Shown: positions 11,295 through 23,609 of the stretch, in pieces
Layout: every line of letters begins with the position of its first letter
How positions within the stretch are numbered: the stretch's first letter is position 1
Source of the DNA: Takakia lepidozioides
Lineage: Eukaryota; Streptophyta; Takakiopsida; Takakiales; Takakiaceae
DNA length: 64,000 bases
Direction: 5' to 3'
Assembly: GCA_030704615.1 (NCBI GenBank)
Contig: CM060731.1
Coordinates: 20,586,001 to 20,650,000, forward strand
Position numbers and translations under genes: made by a program
The notes under the pieces: model-generated
Seen by the model: the letters and a program-made list of their open reading frames with translations, nothing else
What the model was told of the DNA's origin: nothing
Databases searched by the model: none

Positions 11295-14200
11295 ATGGGA
11301 GCTCCAGATCGGGCCGTGGTGCCGGGGGCAGCAGCTATGGTGGCCGCGGATGGGAGCCCATCCGTGGCAGGCAGGGCTGGCGTCCCTCTCTCCGCCCCCC
11401 TCGGAGCAGCTCCAGTGGCTGTCAAGGGTGCCCGCAAGGAAGCATCAAGTGCAGCATCGGCAGTGGGAGGATCAAATGTGCAGCAGAGTCTTCTCAGTCG
11501 CTCGTTTTCGGCGAGCAAGTTGAATGCAAAGGCTCCGGAGTTTGTTCCCAAGGGTTTGTCGACTTCTCTTCCAGGATTTCCCCAAGGGTTAGGGTTATCT
11601 CCACCCGAGACGTTGCAGGCTCCTGCATCAGTCATTCCTGTCATTGTTGCCCCTCCTTCGCCTGTGCAGAAAATTGAATCACCCCCCACGACCGTGGTGG
11701 CCACAAGTCCGCCCCCGACCGAAGTCCTGGTATCTACAGTGGAAGCGGGAGATGTGATTTTAGGGCAGGAACAAGTGCAGTCTCAGGGACAAGCAACTTC
11801 TCCTGGCCCTCTGCCCAAGCCCGTAGTGTCTGAGGAGCTGAAAGCCAAAATTGTGAAGCAGGTATGCGCTGAACAGAATTCCAGCTCTGAGTCTGTTGTT
11901 TCTACTAGAGTTTCTGACGGAAGGGTGTTCTAATTTCTTATGGAAAATCTGGGTTTTTGAGCAAAATTTTTGTCTATTCAAGCAAGCCTCTCTGAAGTAG
12001 CAGGAATTTCGCAATAAGTGATGCATGCTGACGGAGTCACGTAACTTCTGTGGTCAAAATTTAAAATACATAGGACCGCCCTCTCAGCGAAACCTCACTA
12101 CTAGACCACCCCACCCTCTCCCCCCCACCTTCCCCTTCCTTGTCTATTGAGCAAAATCCTGTATATTGTCCCCTTTCTTTTGTTTGGGATGTGGGTGCAT
12201 TCTTTTGGTAACGAAAACAAGGTCGGTTGGTAGGTGGAGTTCTACTTCAGTGAGGCGAATCTCCCGACAGACAACTACCTCATGAAGTTTGTGAAGAAGG
12301 ACCCAGAGGGCTTTGGTACGTTCTCTCCATCTACTATCGTCAGGAAATCCCAGTGTCTTTTTCTTCTTTTGCAGAGGTGAGAGTGGGGCATGACAGGTTG
12401 CAATTCTTCAAGGATTTTGGTCTGAGTGCATCCTGCTATATGCATAAGACAATGTTTCATAGCACGAGTTTCATGTCACCCAATTTTACACTGGCCCTTC
12501 ATGCACCTTGGGTTTAAACTGTCTTTTGTTGCATATACATCTGGTAGCATTTATTATGGTGTGGAAGAGTTGAACTGTGTTCTCGTGTTTGGCAGTTCCA
12601 ATCCCAGTGGTGGCATCATTCAGAAAGATCAAGCACCTTGTGAAGAATCATGGAATTGTGACAGCTGCTCTCCGCAGCTCAACACAGCTGGTTGGTTTGG
12701 ACATTACACCTTGCTAGAGTTGGTGTCTCATACTTAAAACATGAACTAAAGCAACAATCACAAACAAAACAAAGCATACCACTGTTGTTTTCTGCTAGCT
12801 TCAATGCACATAACGGTTATTATGATCACCTGATTGAGGAACATTGGGATACTGTTAAATTCTACATAAAACATGCCGAGTCAGGTTAACGTTTTCCAGA
12901 GAGTAATGCTCAAACTGTCTGGTTGTGCTGCTGAAAGTACAGATAGGTTTTTGAGCTGTGTCATAGTCCCAGAGCATTTTGTGTGAAAGGCAGAATGTTG
13001 ATGGAGGTGCTTGTTGTGGCTTTAACTTGCAGGTCGTCAGCGACGATGGAAAAAAAGTTCGGCGAGCTCAACCGCTGCCAGACATTGATCCAGAGGAGGT
13101 TCAGGTGCATGGTTAACTCTTCTACCTATACACTGACGAATATTGGTAGGAATATATGAAAAGCTGACTTGTGAATGATAGCATAGCAATGTTGTTTTGA
13201 GGCCAATTGAAAAATGACACTGTAAAATTCAGCGGTGGTAAAGCTTGGAAAGCGTGCATTAAACGTTACAGTCCTTCAAGCCAATGCTCACACGGTTAAT
13301 CTCCTGCAAACTCAGTATGGAAGAGTATTTCCAGACCTTATTGAAATTGAGAGGTTCTGGAGGGCGTCCTTTGACAAATGTTGCAGGGCGTTCTTGACCC
13401 TTATAACCCGAAGTACCAAGGAATAAAAGGTTGACAAACAGTAGATGAAAAGTAACAAGTCTTTGGATCACGTCTGCTCCAGCATTGAGCTGCCCAAATT
13501 CCATCTTGGCAAGTCCAGCAAATGTAGGCAATCCAAGTGTTAAAGAGAAAGATTCTGTGTAAGTCGGTGGACTGATGAATATTCAACTGGCACTTATTGG
13601 AGCAGACAGACTTCTATGGAGCTGATACGGGCTCAGTTATTTCTGGACAGAAATTGGGCCAAGTTCTCTATTCATGGCCATAAGAGAGAATGTACTCATA
13701 AGATGTTGTTTGCCGTGGCCTTGTGACCATTGACCCCGCGCCCAGTTTGAGCGGAACACAAAGGGACAGAACCTACCTTTGTCAGGGGCTGACGCCGGTA
13801 CTTACCTTGGAAAACAATTGATCCTGGTTTTCCAGATATCCTCTAGAAATCCCTTTACCCAAGCGTCAACCTGCTGTGTGTGGTTTGCCCAATAACTAGG
13901 CCCTAAAAGGGCCTGGGCTTTTGGCTCAGCCTCGAGACTTTCAAAGTTGGTACAGGCACAATGCCCTTGATAGACTTGAAGAGAGTGTCTCTCCGGTGAG
14001 AGATCCCCGGACAATGAATCAGAAAATGAATATTGTCTTTAGGTAGCCCGTCAACGGGCAATTGCACTCTCCCTTTCCTTTCTGCTTCTGTTTGCTGTTC
14101 AAAAGTAAGCTTCTCGCCCTGAGTTTAAATTTCAGTCTAGTGCCGAGAGAGGGTAGGCCCTTGAGGTCATCCATGATGGCCTCCCCCATGTCACCGACTG

Positions 14201-17200
14201 GAAACAAGTTGAGGGAAGTTTTCTGCATAACTTCTTTTTCATCAGACAATTTCCTGGCAACAGACATGGCTTTGGACACTACAGCCTCTAAGTCAGATTT
14301 ATCCAGCAGGGTCAAGATTTGCGGGTTAAGAAAGAAAGAAATGTGAGGTAGACTGCTTTGCAGGTAATTAATGGTGAAGATGTTGTGAATGTGCAGGCAC
14401 GCACGGTGGTTGCCGAAAATTTGCCAGAGGATCACTCAATTGAGCGCATGGAGCAGCTGTTTGGGAAAGTGGGCAAGTCTGTTCTCTGTTCTCTCTCCTG
14501 TCCCTTGTTCAGTCTCTGATCTTATGTAGGAAGGGAAAATAATTGGCAGAACTTCTTACCTTCTTTCCGAAGGTGCTTTGTTTTGGTCATCCGCCAAATC
14601 GAAGGAGTAAGGTTTTTGGAGATACCTCCACTGTGGAAATATGCCACATTGTGCTTACAGATATCATGCATCGAGTGGCCAGACAGGAGGACATTAGAAG
14701 CCATATCTGTCGATATTCTTACAGTTAGGTTTTAGTTTTGTAAAACGTGAGGTTTCAATGGTGAAGGAATGTGGTTAAAGACTTATCAACAGGTTTGAGG
14801 GCTGTCTGGGCTGCCTCCATTGCACTTTCCTGGGCCAGATCTGAGAATGGCAGTTATATTTTTCAGTGGTTTTAATCAATCAGAGTGAGGCATCATTTGG
14901 AACTGCCAATGGTGTTTAGCATTATGAGGCAGAGCCTTCAGGGGGTGGGTCTGGTCTGGATGTATCATTTCCAATTATGCTCATGTGGATTTGTTTCCTC
15001 GTGTGTCTGCATGTAGGAACGCCCTGACCTTAAGTAGGATCTCTTTAGCGAATGCATATCCTTGCATTGGACTTTTTTGCAGGAGGCAAAGGCCTCAGAA
15101 ATGAGCTCAATATCAAGGAGGTCAAGCTTTGTTGGAAATCTCCTAGCTACCATAGGATGCTAAATGGTTATCCAGTGAGATTGTACAGTGTCAAGATGGT
15201 GCGGATCTGTCATCCAGAGGCAGCCAATGGTGCCAACCAGACTGCAGCAAAGTACCAAAAGCCAGATATGGTCATCACTAACAAGGTTCTACCCTTGGCT
15301 CCATCTCCTTGTATTTGTTGCAGTTCCATACAGATTGTGGGAATGGGTGATACCTGCTGGGTTTAGCCATAGGATTCTGTCAATTGTGTAGGGGAAGAAT
15401 CATTCTTGTCAGGGTTGTCTCCAGTTGTTGCCAGACCTTGGAGAAGACGTGCAGCTAAATAAGGATTCTCTGATATGCTTATAGAACTGTTGATCTCGGG
15501 TTTCCAGTGTAAGGTAGTGTTCCAAGTATGCCCTCCCTTAACTTGGTGTTTGCTTATAATGGTCACTGATTAAGAAAATTCTTGTTGCAGTTGCATGCAC
15601 TGGTGGAGTACGAGACTCTTGAGATGGCTGAGAAAGCAGTGGGTAGCCCGTTGCCTGCAATGTTAACTCTTTAAGATTTTTTTTTTCCTCCAACTCTTGT
15701 CAGCATAACACTCACAACGGTAGAGTTGACCCATAGCATTATGGTTCAGAGTAGTATAATGGTTGTAAGGTACAACAGAGTTTGAAGCATCTAAGCTCGT
15801 AAGGTAGCCTACAGGTAACCTATATTCAACTACACTGGTGAGCTAGGTTTGACCAGTCGCAAGTGGGGGTGTCCTCACACTTGTCATCTTGCCAATTTGA
15901 TACTCCTGAGGCAGTCGGGAAGCAAGAGCTCAAAAATAAAGAAATTCCCCCCTGCTAATGGATGCCAGACCGCTAGCTAATCAATGTCCATTGTTTCTAG
16001 CTTACATGATTCTGCTTGTTCCAATAATGAGAGTGGAACCTTAGAGCATCAAAAGTTGGCATTTTGTGTGAAACTCTGCGGGCGTTCTGTTTGGATGCCA
16101 TCAGAAAGTATCCAATCAGAAAGTGGTTACTTCCTGTGTCTGTCGAAGTGTCGTGTTGCATGACCTACTATATCGTTGTGGAGTAATTGAGCAATTAATT
16201 ACTTTCAAGCTAAGAATATTATCTGCTTGTGTGCTGTGATCAGGTGGCGGAGCTGAATGACGAGCGCAACTGGAGGAGTGGTCTCCGTGTCCGGCTGCTC
16301 TTGAGGCGAACGGTAAAATCTCATGATAAGCCTAAGTTGGTCTTAAGCATCACTTACCACAATAATCAATGTTTACTGTTGGAATAGCTCTCAGGCACTA
16401 TCCATGGGGAAAGAAATGGTCTACCTCTTCTGCTACATACGAGAAGTAATTCACAAGATCACCAAGAACACCAGGAAACCTACATTGATACTGGATCTTG
16501 TACCCCTTACTTGCAACACCATCCACTAAACCCAGAACAGAGGTTTACAAAGATGGCATCCACACAGGAGAAACAGAATGGACTCGTGGTCTGTGTATAA
16601 AAGCGTGAACCATTATGGGATGTTCACTGCTAGCCATAGCCGTGCTGGAGTTGGCCCAGGATATGGAGAGATTTAGAGAAGCTGTGAAAGTGGTTTGGAA
16701 AAGGTGGGGTAGGTAACCGACAGATGCCCCGTCTAACCAGTTACATCTGTTGAGGTTAGCCAATTTAATCCTGAATTTTTGGTTATATCTGACACTCTGC
16801 TGGAACTAGCAGTTCCAGAATAAGCATGTGTATCAGCAGGCTCCGCCTCAGAAGGGGCGTAGGTCAAACGGAGAAGGTGCAGAGTGGGCAAGTGCGGGAG
16901 ATGATGAAGAAGGCGCCTTCGATAAAAGTGGCGAGGAACTCACTGGGCAGCATGCAGACCAAACTGAGGATGTCGTGGTGAGTTCATTGGTGACTGTCCA
17001 TGTTACTGTTTAGATACAATGCTTTTTGTCAAAAATGGTGTCTAGCTTGTTTGCTTCTTTGGTGCTCATTAGTTGCACTGTCATGGCACTCATTTTTTCA
17101 CTCAGATATTGTCAAGGTGGTTGTCATTTTCTTTGTGGAGCTGGCATTGCTGACTGAAAATTGGATTCTGTGTCGAACTTAGATATGATGGTGATCCTGG

Positions 17201-17576
17201 TTGTACTCTCATGGGAGTTCATGTAGTGGCTAAGTTCTTCATGTGTCTTGCATGGAGCGTTTCCTGTGCCCTTTCATATCTAATATATTGGGTTCTTGGT
17301 GACCAGGGAAATGAAGCTGGAAACAATGAGAGAGATGTTGGAGCAAAGAGGGGGAGAGGACATGGGCGTGGTAGGGGAGGGGGACGGGGTCGAGGCCAGC
17401 ACCATCAGTGTGCCAATGGCAACCGCAGTCAACTTTCAGGGACGCCCCCTCAAACCAGCTCCTCTCTCTTTTCTGAAGTTGTTGGGAGGCCCCCACCTGG
17501 ACCGCGCATGCCAGACGGAACTCGAGGATTTTCTCTTGGTAGAGGCAAAGTGGTTGCTGTGAATACTATTGCATAG
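11295..17576 (+). CDS. LARP6: La-related protein 6 (PAM2-containing LARP6b/c type), 10 exons
   Basis: RNA-binding La-module protein. Exons: 11295-11861, 12234-12315, 12596-12690, 13033-13104, 14397-14476, 15189-15285, 15591-15638, 16244-16312, 16813-16977, 17307-17576; 514 residues, phases consistent throughout. Residues 76-85 LNAKAPEFVP form a PAM2 motif, the binding site for the MLLE domain of poly(A)-binding protein. The La motif (VEFYFSEANLPTDNYLMKF onward) covers about 190-248, and an RRM-like domain (RTVVAENLPEDHS to LRVRLLLRR) about 273-370. Then come an RGG-type stretch (about 439-455) and a C-terminal SUZ-C motif, GPRMPDGTRGFSLGRGK (489-505). Family members bind mRNA and act in translation, localisation or stability; the PAM2 points to the b/c plant subtypes. 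The start is the first in-frame ATG after a GC-rich leader; an in-frame ATG 14 codons later is possible. The gene begins just after the Helitron remnant. Confidence 0.9.
13780..14440 (-). mobile_element. LINE reverse-transcriptase C-terminal remnant inside LARP6 intron 4
   Basis: Antisense to the LARP6 gene, in the 13105-14396 intron and just over its edge, a broken frame reads LDKSDLEAVVSKAMSVARK, then LKFKLRARSLLLNSKQK, GECNCPL and, after a frame change, DNIHFLIHCPGISHRRDTL. A Cys pair followed by 'HFLxHCP' is typical of the zinc-binding region after the reverse transcriptase of plant LINEs. No ends or target duplication could be located. The overlap with LARP6 exon 5 in coordinates is by open frame only. 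Confidence 0.5.
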
Positions 17577-18904
17577 TATCATCCCAGATGTGACTTTGAA
17601 TCATTTGTGGTCCAGGCTTAATCAAGGAGGCTCTTCCACCTGGATGCAGGGTGGGATTGTCCTTGCATCACTTTCTATCCATTGTGCTGTTGGCTGCTTC
17701 TTGTTCTTCTGTTGGTTTCTGGATGTTGAGGGTGTGTTTGGAACATTACTAAAATTACTCATATCCTTGTAAACTACACCTCAAGTCCTGCCCAATGCCT
17801 AAGCCAGCCATTCTCAACCTATCAAGAATCTCGGTTCTTGTATGAATTGTGAGTACAAATCCAATATTCACAAGGGCTTTATTCATCATTGTTACAGAGT
17901 AGACAAACAAGTTTTTATTTTGCAAAGGTTGTTGCAAGTCACAGCATTTGTAGCCAGTCTCATTATTACAGATTGGTAAAGAGGTCTCTAGATTTTTATG
18001 TACAGACGTTGTCATAAAACGGTAGGAGACGAACTCTTAGAAAGGGTATCATGATAGTCAATAAACTTAAGCTATCCTGGGGAGGGTGCTTTCCCTTACA
18101 CACTAGCAACCTCGCACCAACTGCAAGGAAGGTATGCTGCAAAAGCTTTACAAGCCAAGGTTAGTTTCAACTTGGGTCAGTATCATAGATGTGGCTCATA
18201 GAAGCTGGCCTACAGAAGATGTTGTTGACGGAGTAGGGGAGTCGCTGTAAACTTACTGTACAAGTCTTGATCAAATTGAAAATCTGGATCTCAAGTAGTT
18301 GGTGGAAACTAGAACTTACTGTACAATTTGTGATCATATAAAATCTGGATTTCTAGTAGTTGGTAAACTGGGGTATAGCTCCTCATGGGTACTTCCCTTT
18401 GATAACACACCAGGTGAGGACGACACCTTGAAACGTATCCTCAAAGGGTTACTGGCAAATGAACTGTAGCTTTTCCAAACTCAAACCTGTCCCTGTAGGA
18501 AGAACTCTCTGCAGCTACGTCAATGCAGCATTGTAGGCGAGGGTACATGTTAAGAGTGGATTAGGTCAGCAATAGATTATTAGCTTATATTTGGCCTCTT
18601 CCAAAAATCCATATGCATCTCGGCGGCTCTGGCCCCTTCCCTCGAACATGAGTGTTAATCAAGTCCTTCCTGATTCACAAATAATGACATGTTTTAAGTG
18701 TTAAGTCTCTCACTCCTGCATTCCACTGTTAGTACTTAGGGGTGGGAGGCCTGTACTCTGTGCACAGGCGCAAGCCCACTTGAGCCTAGTTTGTCCTCTT
18801 CCATGAGTGCCACGCTTGCTGTGTGTATAGACCTAGTTATGATCTCCTGAAGTTACCTTGATGAAGTCATAAGAGTGTGGTTTAGTGATTCAGAAGCAAC
18901 GGCT
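17577..18904. other. Convergent 3' flanks of LARP6 and cyclophilin, with a small tandem duplication
   Basis: Presumed 3' UTRs and spacer. 18253-18375 holds a two-copy tandem repeat of about 62 bp (CTTACTGTACAA... AAATCTGGAT...TAGTAGTTGGT). No gene recognised. Confidence 0.5.
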
Positions 18905-19423
18905 TCATTTTTTCAGTTGGCCACAGTTTCTAATGAGAACAGGTCTAAATGTCTTGCCATCAGTGCTACCGACACTATCGATGGCCATAACTGCATTCAG
19001 GCCAAAAATCACCTGCCCAAACACGACATGCTTACCATCCAGCCATGGAGTGGGAGCAGTCGTGATGAAAAACTGGGACCTGTTTGTGTTTTCCCCTTGG
19101 TTGGCCATCGACAACATCCCAGCCTTGTCATGCTTCTTTTTAAAGTTTTCATCTGGGAACGTTCCCCCATAGATCGAGTCCCCCCCTTGCCCATTGCCCT
19201 TTGTGAAGTCCCCTCCTTGGCACACGAAGCCGTCTATGACTCTGTGAAAGGAGGAGCCCTTGTAGTGAAGGGGCTTTCCGGGCTTGCTATTCTCCCCTGT
19301 GCACAAGGCTCGGAAATTCTCTGCAGTTTTGGGAACTGTGTCTGCAAAAAGCTCCATCACAATTCTCTGTGCCACCTTCCTGTCGCCGATGGTCACCTCG
19401 AAAAACACCCTTGGGTTAGGCAT
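18905..19423 (-). CDS. Cytosolic cyclophilin (peptidyl-prolyl cis-trans isomerase), intronless
   Basis: 172-residue single-domain cyclophilin, which catalyses cis-trans isomerisation of Xaa-Pro bonds. Family blocks are in order: [22 protein letters not shown], the plant-type extra loop SKPGKPLH (46-53), [18 protein letters not shown] (57-74), [30 protein letters not shown] and [13 protein letters not shown]. Catalytic Arg61, Phe66 and Gln69 and the cyclosporin-contact Trp127 are present. The residue after Phe66 is Val where Met is usual. There is no signal or transit peptide, and the length matches the ~18 kDa cytosolic class (CYP18 type), whose plant members are commonly intronless. ATG at 19421-19423; stop at 18905-18907. 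It faces LARP6 tail to tail. Confidence 0.95.
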   Translation of the reverse strand: MPNPRVFFEVTIGDRKVAQRIVMELFADTVPKTAENFRALCTGENSKPGKPLHYKGSSFHRVIDGFVCQGGDFTKGNGQGGDSIYGGTFPDENFKKKHDKAGMLSMANQGENTNRSQFFITTAPTPWLDGKHVVFGQVIFGLNAVMAIDSVGSTDGKTFRPVLIRNCGQLKK

Positions 19424-20404
19424 CTTCTAGAAGTACATGTATTGCACCCCCCAACAAAACCCTGCCCACAGAAAGAATATCACCCAGAGTGGACAGTGGT
19501 CGATACACTGGTCAACATGACGAACAAACGATTGAAGCAATGTTAAGATGTTGATCAGCGTCACTCTTCACGATTGAGTGGGTTCTTGAGGATGCGGGGC
19601 AGACAAGTCTTGCAGGCGCGAAGTTGGGTGAATTTGACATGCTCGGATTATTTCTCTGGAGCAATCGCACACCCTGCGCTCTGGCTCAAAGGTAACAAAG
19701 AAAATCCCTACTCGTCAAATGTTATGCGCAGTGGAAGGCAATGATTCCACCCACAGCATCAAAGGTCAAGAGAAGAGTGGTTTCAAACCTAAGGAATATC
19801 ATAACGATTTCATGAATCCTTCTGCTCATTTAGAGTTCAGGACTGTCCTCCCTTACGATTCCCCTGGCAATACTTCTGTGTTCGTGTGAAGAAAATTCTA
19901 CCGACATACCAAATCGTGAGCGATATTGATTTCAAGCTTTCGCATCAACTGACAAAATTGTTGTACTCACAGTAGTCTTCTCCTCCACAACCAAAGAAAA
20001 CAATTGAGAAAACAAGGATGCATCAAAGTGGAGACAGACAAGTCAGTGGACATTAAGCTTCCTTTCCCTCTTTCTGCTGTTCTGAGCTAGTCTACGCTAG
20101 TGTAGTCTCGCAACAATGCAATGCGTCGCAACAGGAAGGAGACAGACTTGAATCCATTCTCAAGAGACACAACCCTTGAGCTACGCACCCCTTCCCAGGA
20201 AAGTCACATCTTTACACACACAAAGGGGCACAGCTGCTAGTTTCCATCCGTTAGTCATTCAGTCCTTCCTTGGAAAGCCCTAGTCATATTCACCCAACAC
20301 GTTCGCTTGACTAAATTGGAGGGTTATATGTTATAAGGTCTCGGTTTTGGGTTTTTGGTGTTTGTTTGGACAAGGCAAAGACTGCATTCACTTGGGCATA
20401 CAAC
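19424..20404. other. Upstream flank of cyclophilin; nothing else recognised
   Basis: No coding or RNA gene seen. Contains the presumed promoter and leader of the minus-strand cyclophilin. The last ~30 bp (CATTCACTTGGGCATACAAC) match the dispersed ~60 bp repeat seen at 21.9-22.1 and 23.6 kb. Confidence 0.4.
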
Positions 20405-20407
20405 TAA

Positions 20408-21154
20408 GAGCATCCCCACTCTACGCCTCTCTGGACCCTGCACCCGTACTTCTTGTATATAGGGTCAAATTTGCCTCCAAATGTACCACACCCTTCCCCC
20501 CCTACTGTATACGCCGTTAAGGGTGGACACTGAATCGCCTCTCTTTCACTGAATCTGTGTACGATATTTAGTGCCCTAAACTCGTCCCAACCAAGTTGTC
20601 CCCACCAGGAATATGTCAGAGCGCATCTCCCAGCCTCTCGCTTCCAATCCAGCTACTGTGCGTCGGCAGTGAAGGCAGGCGGTGGGTCCCGAACGTGATA
20701 TGAGAACATCGCTGGAACTCCAGCAAGGCGGGAACAAAGGATACAGGGGCGTAACGAGGGGGAAGCGCGTGGCTACGATCAGCCGACCCCTTCACACACC
20801 TTTCGAGAGTCCTGAACCAACCCCTTCACAATAGCTATAGAGGGGCCATTTCACTGAGAAGGCTGGGGTCCAGCGACGTTCTCATTCGCTCTGACACGCT
20901 TCTCACGTTTTACACACGCTTTTCACACGCTTCTCATAGGCGCCAGCAGGCTCTGACATATCCATGGTCAGGACGACTCGGTTCAGGAGACTGAATATTG
21001 TACACGGATTCAGTGAAAGAGAGGCGGTTCACTGTCCACCCTTAATGGTGTATACAGTAGTGGGCAAGGGTGTGGTGAGTTTGGAGGCAAATCTGAACCT
21101 GTATACGAGAAGTATGGGTGCGGGGGTCCATAGAGGGGCAGAGTGGGGATACTC
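20408..21154. mobile_element. Tourist-like (PIF/Harbinger) MITE with ~180 bp terminal inverted repeats
   Basis: 747 bp. The left end GAGCATCCCCACTCT pairs with AGAGTGGGGATACTC at the right end, and the inverted similarity continues for about 180 bp (20408-20590 against 20975-21154, including shared CCACCCTTAA and CTCTTTCACTGAAT segments). TAA borders both ends directly (20405-20407 and 21155-21157), matching the TWA target duplication of PIF/Harbinger. No transposase is visible. Confidence 0.8.
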
Positions 21155-21178
21155 TAACTTAAGTAGATTGGACCTTAA

Positions 21179-21845
21179 TCCCTAAACGACTGAAGCAACC
21201 CGATTCGGCCCAGGATCCACCTTTTGTGGATGTGATGGAAGTGGGTCCCAGGGTAAAGTGAGGGGGTTAAGGAGAAGCACACGAGGGTAATGAGGAATCT
21301 TGAAAACAACATCTAGGGCTCAGATTTTATCAAAATGCCAAATTTTTTTGAGAAGGCACTATGTAATGTTAGTGTGCACATACTTACCAGAGGAATTAGA
21401 AAACAAATATCACGTCATGGCTGTACTTGGGTAAGAAGCCAAACCATGATAATTTAGCCCCCAGATTTCCCATACAAAGCACCCCCCCTAATTTTTGGCA
21501 GATTCACCTGAAATTGGTGTGAGGGTTTGGGATGCAACACTACATTAGAATATGGCTGGGATTCTCCCTGCAAAATTTTGCAACATAGATTTTTTGCTTG
21601 GTCAAAGGTGAAGTTTCGGTTTTTATTTTTCATTATGCAGAAAATGCACCTTGTTCAAATGCTATAATCTCCCAAATAAAACGGTGGAATCTCCCCTAAT
21701 TTGGGGTGTTTGTGCATCTGGTAGGTAGGGATGACTTGGTATGGTTCATCCACGTGGATGAAAGGGAGTAGGCAGCTTCAGGCTGACGTGTGAGGGTGGT
21801 CCCGGTTTGTCCCAAAATCCTAAAAGAGGTCTCGTCGCTTAGGGG
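21179..21845. mobile_element. TTAA-flanked inverted-repeat element, copy 2
   Basis: 667 bp. The left end TCCCTAAACGACTG and the right end CTCGTCGCTTAGGGG are imperfect inverted repeats related to copy 1, bordered by TTAA at 21175-21178 and 21846-21849. It shares internal strings with copy 1 on the opposite strand, such as a CCCATACAAAGC segment (copy 1: GCTTTGTATGGG). No coding capacity. Only 20 bp separate it from the Tourist-like MITE. Confidence 0.7.
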
Positions 21846-21879
21846 TTAACTTCATAAGTAGGTTATGTGCAATGGTCAC

Positions 21880-22129
21880 CTGGGTCTAAAATTATCTTAA
21901 CTTCAAAATTAATATAACTTGGACTTAAAACGTTAGGACTATAGCTTTAATTCAGTCTATAATTACCTAAATATTAAAAGTAGCTTGGACCTTAATATTA
22001 GTAGTACGTGGTCTTGTCTTGACTATGGGTCTACAATTACCTTAATAATGTAGCTTGGACTTCACATTAGGACTACACATTTGCTTCGATATGCAACTAC
22101 CTCTCAAGTTAAAAATTTATTTAACATTA
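21880..22129. repeat. Degenerate tandem array of a ~60 bp AT-rich repeat
   Basis: About four diverged copies of a unit with TAGCTTGGAC, TTAGGACTA and GGGTCTACAATTACCT. A further copy lies at 23612-23690 just beyond the LINE fragment, and partial copies at about 20380-20407 and 24575-24610. The LINE and at least one MITE were therefore inserted into this repeat. Confidence 0.6.
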
Positions 22130-23609
22130 GAAAACAAAAAGGAATAGCGGACAGAGGCCTTGGATGAAACTTTATTGTAAGATCATTAAAGGGAAAAAAA
22201 TTAAAACCCTTGATTGTCCGTAGGCTATCATAAGGCTTGTTCTCACGATATGTCGTGCTAGATAACTCTCGAACAGTAGCCAAGAACGACGACTTCTGAG
22301 GAAGCCAAAGAGGTAACCTTTGTATCCCCGCTAGCATGAAGGGATTCTATCCGCCCATATAGAGGTGAGATCATGAGCACAGCTACAAATGATCCCATGC
22401 TTTCCCCATGTTGCTCGGAAGGCATGGAGAAAGGAGGCCTGGCGCTCTGGTTTTTTGGCAACTTCTGCACACAACAAAGCCCATGTCTTTTTAGCATCCA
22501 CAATTAGATCAAAGAAAACTAAGGCAAGAAAAACTGTAGCAGAGGTATTCTCATTGTGGAGGGCCCATGCACAACGCCCTTTCCATAGGTTCCAAAGAAC
22601 CAAACTCCTAAGAGTTTCAAACACAGAGCAGTCTGAGGCCTTGGATTTTCCTCTTTGATTGTAGTTGAGGAGGATTGCGTAAAGCATGTGCTTCTATGTC
22701 ATGTAGAATCCTTGAACGAGGGGCCAGATGGCCCGAGCTGCCAGACAGTGAAGTAAACAGTGCTCAAGGGATTCTATGGTTTGATTGATGGTACAACATT
22801 CCCATACTAGGGACCAGATCCCTTTCTAGTTTTCCTCACTAAAATTTTCGTGACTCCATTTGTCATTCCATTCTATGTTGAGGGGGCTGGCCCCTAGCAA
22901 TGCCCTGTAACCTCTCTTGGCTGAGTATGTGGAAGTCATCCCCAAACTCCCACTTCTATTTTGCCAGGTCAAGTTGCATTGGTGTGATGTTGGAGTTTCC
23001 GATGAGGGTGAAGGTCCCCTTCGTTAGCCAGGAAAGAACGGGGTTCACTCTGGGAGCAGTGGGGTTGAAGAGCATTTCAGGGGTGGACCAATGACAGATG
23101 CGAGCAGGGGTGCAGTGGCTGATGGGAGAGTTATGGTATGTGGGCTATGAGAGAGAGACAACCTGAAAGGTCATCTGCCTTGAAACCGTAGCCAAAGATT
23201 GTGGATTGAGTGACTTTGAAAATATAGAGAACCAGTAAGGAGGGGGAATCTCGGAGAACCCACTGGTGGGGTTTGAGCTGGCAGGGCCATTTCTTTGAGT
23301 ATCAGTTTCCAAGAGTTAGGAATGGATTGATAATATGTGATATATCCGAGCGAAGGCGGTTAGCCCCTAGAGCAAGCTGAAGGGAGTGGGGAGTGCTTTC
23401 CCACAAATGATTAACAGTTGAGAAGCCTCTGGTCTCCCATGCTGCCCACTTCCTAGCGTAACCATGTTCAGCCACTGAAGGACATGGAGTATTAAGAGAT
23501 ATGTGCTGCCTTAGTGTTTCCTGGAATGTGGTTGGCTCCTGATTTCTCAGAAAGGGTCTGAGGCAGTTCCATGATATCTAGATGGAAGACCAGAGAAGTG
23601 AGCCTGGGG
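22130..23609 (-). mobile_element. Truncated LINE-type retrotransposon with 11-bp target duplication
   Basis: Minus-strand broken coding sequence includes a zinc-binding and terminal region: HCLLHCLAARAIWPLV, then ETLRSLVLWNLWKGRCAW near 22560-22610, the Trp-rich end typical of plant LINE ORF2 proteins. Many stops in the 5' part. The segment is bordered by the identical 11-mer ATTTAACATTA at 22119-22129 and 23610-23620, as expected of a target-site duplication. No poly-A/T tail is obvious at the 3' (left) end. Confidence 0.65.

Noticed and set aside
11099-11704. 201-codon minus-strand open frame opposite LARP6 exon 1
   Set aside because: Antisense shadow of a GC-rich exon; the plus-strand frame carries the PAM2 and splices to the La motif.
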